Source of the DNA: Microbacterium sp. M28
GTDB lineage: Bacteria > Actinomycetota > Actinomycetes > Actinomycetales > Microbacteriaceae
Direction: 5' to 3'
Length of the DNA stretch: 64,000 nucleotides
NCBI RefSeq assembly: GCF_025836995.1
Contig: NZ_CP107546.1
Coordinates: forward strand, 1,240,001-1,304,000
Part shown: piece after piece, positions 61,805 to 64,000 of the stretch
Layout: each line of letters opens with the position of its first letter
Position numbering within the stretch: the first letter of the stretch is position 1
Program-made: the position numbers and the translations under genes
Notes under the pieces: generated by a model
What the model was told of the DNA's origin: nothing
Databases searched by the model: none
What the model saw: the letters and a program-made list of their open reading frames with translations, nothing else

Positions 61805-62674
61805 TCAGTCGTGGCTCCGGCAGTGCGTGGTGAGCTCGCCGATCCCGTCGATGCCGACGGTGACCGTCGAACGGTCGCGGAGGAAGATCTGCGGGTCGCG
61901 CGAGTATCCGGCGCCCCCGGGGCTTCCGGTGGAGATGAGTGTGCCGGGAAGCAGCGTGATCGACTGGGACAGATGGGCGATGAGCTTGGCCACCGAGCGC
62001 ACCATCTGACCCGTCGACGCGTCCTGGACAGTCCGTCCGTCGACGATCGTCCAGATGTGCAGATCCTGCGGATCGGCGATCTCGTCGGCCGTGACGACGA
62101 AGGGTCCGGTCGGGGTGAAGCCGTCGAACGACTTGCACCGTGACCACTGCGCCTCCGAGAACTGGATGTCGCGGGCGGTGATGTCGTTGACGACCGTGTA
62201 GCCCCAGACGTGGGAGAGCGCATCATCGACGGAGACGTCCTTGGCTGCGCGCCCGATGAGCACGCCCAGTTCTGCCTCGTAGTCGACGGACTCGCTGAGC
62301 GACCGCGGCCATCGGGTGGTCTGCTGGTGCCCTGTGAGCGAGTTGGGCCACAGAGTGAAGACGGTCGGTGCCGTGTCGGTCTTGAGGCCGAGTTCGCTCG
62401 AATGCGCCGCGTAGTTGAGGCCGACCGCGAGGACGACCGGTGGGGAGATGACCGCCGACGCCCAGCCGAATCCGGTGAGCGGATGCCGCGGCGCGGCGTC
62501 GGCCGCCAGCGCGGCGCGCACCGCGTCCAACGCCTCGTCGCCGGCGTCGATGAGATGCTGCAGCGTGGCAGGGGCGACGTCGAGGAGATCGGAGACCAGG
62601 ATCGCGTCCGCACCGTCGATGACCGCGAGCACGGCGTCGGGCGAGTCGGAACGCACCAGATGGGCGAATCGCAT
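61805..62674 (-). CDS. Fumarylacetoacetate hydrolase family protein
   Basis: A 289-residue enzyme. The FAH core begins VLAVGLNYAAHS; metal ligands are in SVDYEAELGVLIG; also YTVVNDITARD and SRCKSFDGFTPTGP. Members hydrolyse or decarboxylate oxo-acid dienes in aromatic breakdown; the substrate is unknown here. ATG 62674 is six bases after TAGCGT, with AGGAG in between. Confidence 0.88.
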   Translation of the reverse strand: MRFAHLVRSDSPDAVLAVIDGADAILVSDLLDVAPATLQHLIDAGDEALDAVRAALAADAAPRHPLTGFGWASAVISPPVVLAVGLNYAAHSSELGLKTDTAPTVFTLWPNSLTGHQQTTRWPRSLSESVDYEAELGVLIGRAAKDVSVDDALSHVWGYTVVNDITARDIQFSEAQWSRCKSFDGFTPTGPFVVTADEIADPQDLHIWTIVDGRTVQDASTGQMVRSVAKLIAHLSQSITLLPGTLISTGSPGGAGYSRDPQIFLRDRSTVTVGIDGIGELTTHCRSHD

Positions 62675-62680
62675 GCTCCT

Positions 62681-62686
62681 ACGCTA
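62681..62686 (-). promoter_or_regulatory. -10-like TAGCGT for the FAH-family gene
   Basis: TAGCGT on the minus strand, AGGAGC, then ATG 62674. The six-base gap contains AGGAG, so a leader is not excluded. Confidence 0.5.
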
Positions 62687-62721
62687 CCCGGAGGTCCGGC
62701 TGATGCGGGCGCCAGTGCCTC

Positions 62722-62727
62722 TAGGCT
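62722..62727 (+). promoter_or_regulatory. -10-like TAGGCT for the PrsW gene
   Basis: TAGGCT, CTATCC, then ATG 62734. Confidence 0.6.
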
Positions 62728-62733
62728 CTATCC

Positions 62734-64000
62734 ATGACCACCGGAGGATCCGACCAGCCTCAGCAGTCCTACCTGCCGCCGTCGGCGCAGGCGCCTGTTC
62801 CGCCGCCGCCGCAGCCGAATCCCCAGCCGGGACATGCACCTGCTCCGCAGGTGTCGCACGGGCAACCGCCGCAGTACGCGCCGCCGACCCAGCCGCCGGC
62901 TCCGCCCCGACAGGGCTTCGCCGCGCCGCAGCAGGCGGCCTACGCGCCACCGCAGCAGCCGCAGTACACGCCGGCGCCGTTCGGTCGACCCGTGTACGCG
63001 TCCGCGCTCGCGCAGCCTGCCCTCTACGCACCGCCCGCGGCACCGGCCGCTCCGGCCCCGGCACCCGCGATCCCCGCGCTGCCGATGCCGGTCCGGAAGG
63101 GGCGGACGGTCTCGATCTGGTTGTTCGGCGTGCTCGGCTTCCTGCTGCTCGCGCTGGCCGGCTACTTCGTCTGGGCCCTCGGCTCCGTGGCATCGATCAT
63201 CGGGCTCGTGCTGGCGCTGATCCCGCTCGCCATCGTCTTCTTCGGCGTGCGCCTCATCGACCGCTGGGAGCCGGAGCCCAAGCGCATCGTGATCTTCGCG
63301 ATCGCCTGGGGTGCGATCGCCGCGGTCGGTCTCACCCTGCTGTTCGACGTGATGTTCGGCGTCGACGACGTCGACGCGGCGGCGGTGATCCAGGCGCCCA
63401 TCGTCGAGGAGCTCTTCAAGGGCCTCGGCGTGTTCCTCATCTACCTGATGGCCAGGCGGACCTTCGACGGTCCCGTGGACGGCATCGTCTACGGCGCGCT
63501 GGTCGGCGCCGGCTTCGCATTCACCGAGAACATCCAGTACTTCGCCATCAGCCTGCTCGAGGGCGGGGGAGAGCAGCTCACCATGACCTTCGTGCTGCGC
63601 GGGCTCATGTCGCCCTTCGCGCACGCCATGTTCACGGCGCTGACCGGGTTCGCGATCGGCCTCGCGGCACGGCGCGGAGCATCGGTCGCCGGTGTGCTCG
63701 GTGCCGGTGCGCTGGGCATGCTCGGCGCGATGCTGCTGCACGGATTCTGGAACGGCTCGGCGACGTTCGCCGACTTCTTCGTGCTGTACGTGACGCTGCA
63801 GGTGCCGCTGTTCGTCGGATTCATCCTCGGCATCGTCGCTCTCAAGCGCGAGGAGGCCCGCCTGACCAGAGAACGGCTGTCCGAGTACGCGGTCGCGGGG
63901 TGGTTCACGCCGCAGGAGGTCGACATGCTCGCGACGCGCGCCGGCCGCAAAGTCGGGCTCGCCTGGGCGGCGACGCTGCGCGGCGACCGGCGCCCGATCA
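62734..64000 (+). CDS. prsW: PrsW-family intramembrane protease, 3'-truncated by window end
   Basis: About 422 codons are visible and the frame is still open at the window end. An N-terminal 120-residue Pro/Gln/Ala-rich tail precedes about eight membrane segments. PrsW motifs: APIVEELFKG (EExxK), FAFTENIQYF (FxxxEN) and SPFAHAMFTALTG (HxxxF). In B. subtilis PrsW cleaves the anti-sigma factor RsiW; here no such partner is in view. Confidence 0.9.
   Translation, partial: MTTGGSDQPQQSYLPPSAQAPVPPPPQPNPQPGHAPAPQVSHGQPPQYAPPTQPPAPPRQGFAAPQQAAYAPPQQPQYTPAPFGRPVYASALAQPALYAPPAAPAAPAPAPAIPALPMPVRKGRTVSIWLFGVLGFLLLALAGYFVWALGSVASIIGLVLALIPLAIVFFGVRLIDRWEPEPKRIVIFAIAWGAIAAVGLTLLFDVMFGVDDVDAAAVIQAPIVEELFKGLGVFLIYLMARRTFDGPVDGIVYGALVGAGFAFTENIQYFAISLLEGGGEQLTMTFVLRGLMSPFAHAMFTALTGFAIGLAARRGASVAGVLGAGALGMLGAMLLHGFWNGSATFADFFVLYVTLQVPLFVGFILGIVALKREEARLTRERLSEYAVAGWFTPQEVDMLATRAGRKVGLAWAATLRGDRRPI

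Overview
The window reads as one continuous stretch of a high-GC actinobacterial chromosome, most likely Microbacterium or a close relative in Microbacteriaceae. The evidence is gene content and order, GTG starts, a DUF222/HNH '13E12' gene, an 86-residue ATP synthase epsilon subunit, and a MurE with unusual substrate-site residues. I have no database search, so the genus is inference. Nothing looks like a prophage, an insertion sequence or a CRISPR array.

Layout. 1-5649: F1Fo ATP synthase operon (atpF, cut by the window edge, then HAGDC), closed by a hairpin. 5.7-11.3 kb: YaaA, a DUF5684 membrane protein, a PP2C phosphatase and an orphan EccC-like FtsK/SpoIIIE ATPase. 11.3-15.9 kb: alanine dehydrogenase, asparaginase, OsmC, an acyltransferase and an FKBP lipoprotein. 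15.9-24.7 kb: dxr, murE, a YcnI pair, rseP, a fused anthranilate-synthase-type enzyme and ispG; dxr and ispG are both in the MEP isoprenoid pathway. 24.7-32.1 kb: SIMPL, NTF2-like, AlaX-like, NUDIX, DUF222-HNH, HAD, phosphotransferase and RNB genes, with two degenerate repeat arrays. 32.1-39 kb: a PEP-mutase-like enzyme, proS, a K+ channel, a LOG protein and a Tat-exported PhoX. 39.1-43.8 kb: nusA-ylxR-infB-rbfA. 43.8-50.4 kb: LuxR regulator, mutY, a lipoprotein, then truB, two membrane proteins and ribF. 50.6-57.5 kb: SNF2 helicase, pfkA, a DUF559-type nuclease gene between two 63-bp repeat arrays, and oligopeptidase B. 57.7-64 kb: Pit phosphate transporter, metallophosphoesterase, aspartase, an FAH-family protein and PrsW (cut by the window end).

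Regulation seen in the sequence. (1) At 23 starts a -10-like hexamer ends exactly six bases before the ATG or GTG; twenty of these fit TANNNT and eight are TAGGCT. This implies widespread leaderless mRNAs, fixes several start codons, and points to small ORFs in front of the PP2C gene and nusA. (2) The fused anthranilate-synthase-type gene has a complete attenuator: an 11-codon leader peptide with tandem Trp codons, competing hairpins and a terminator. (3) phoX has three 11-bp PHO-box-like direct repeats, and the pit/ptrB intergenic region has a perfect GGTGAAC/GTTCACC inverted repeat, both pointing to phosphate control.

The best candidates for something undescribed are the 63-bp repeats bracketing the DUF559 gene, the two repeat arrays at 26.5-27.6 kb, and the leaderless small ORFs.
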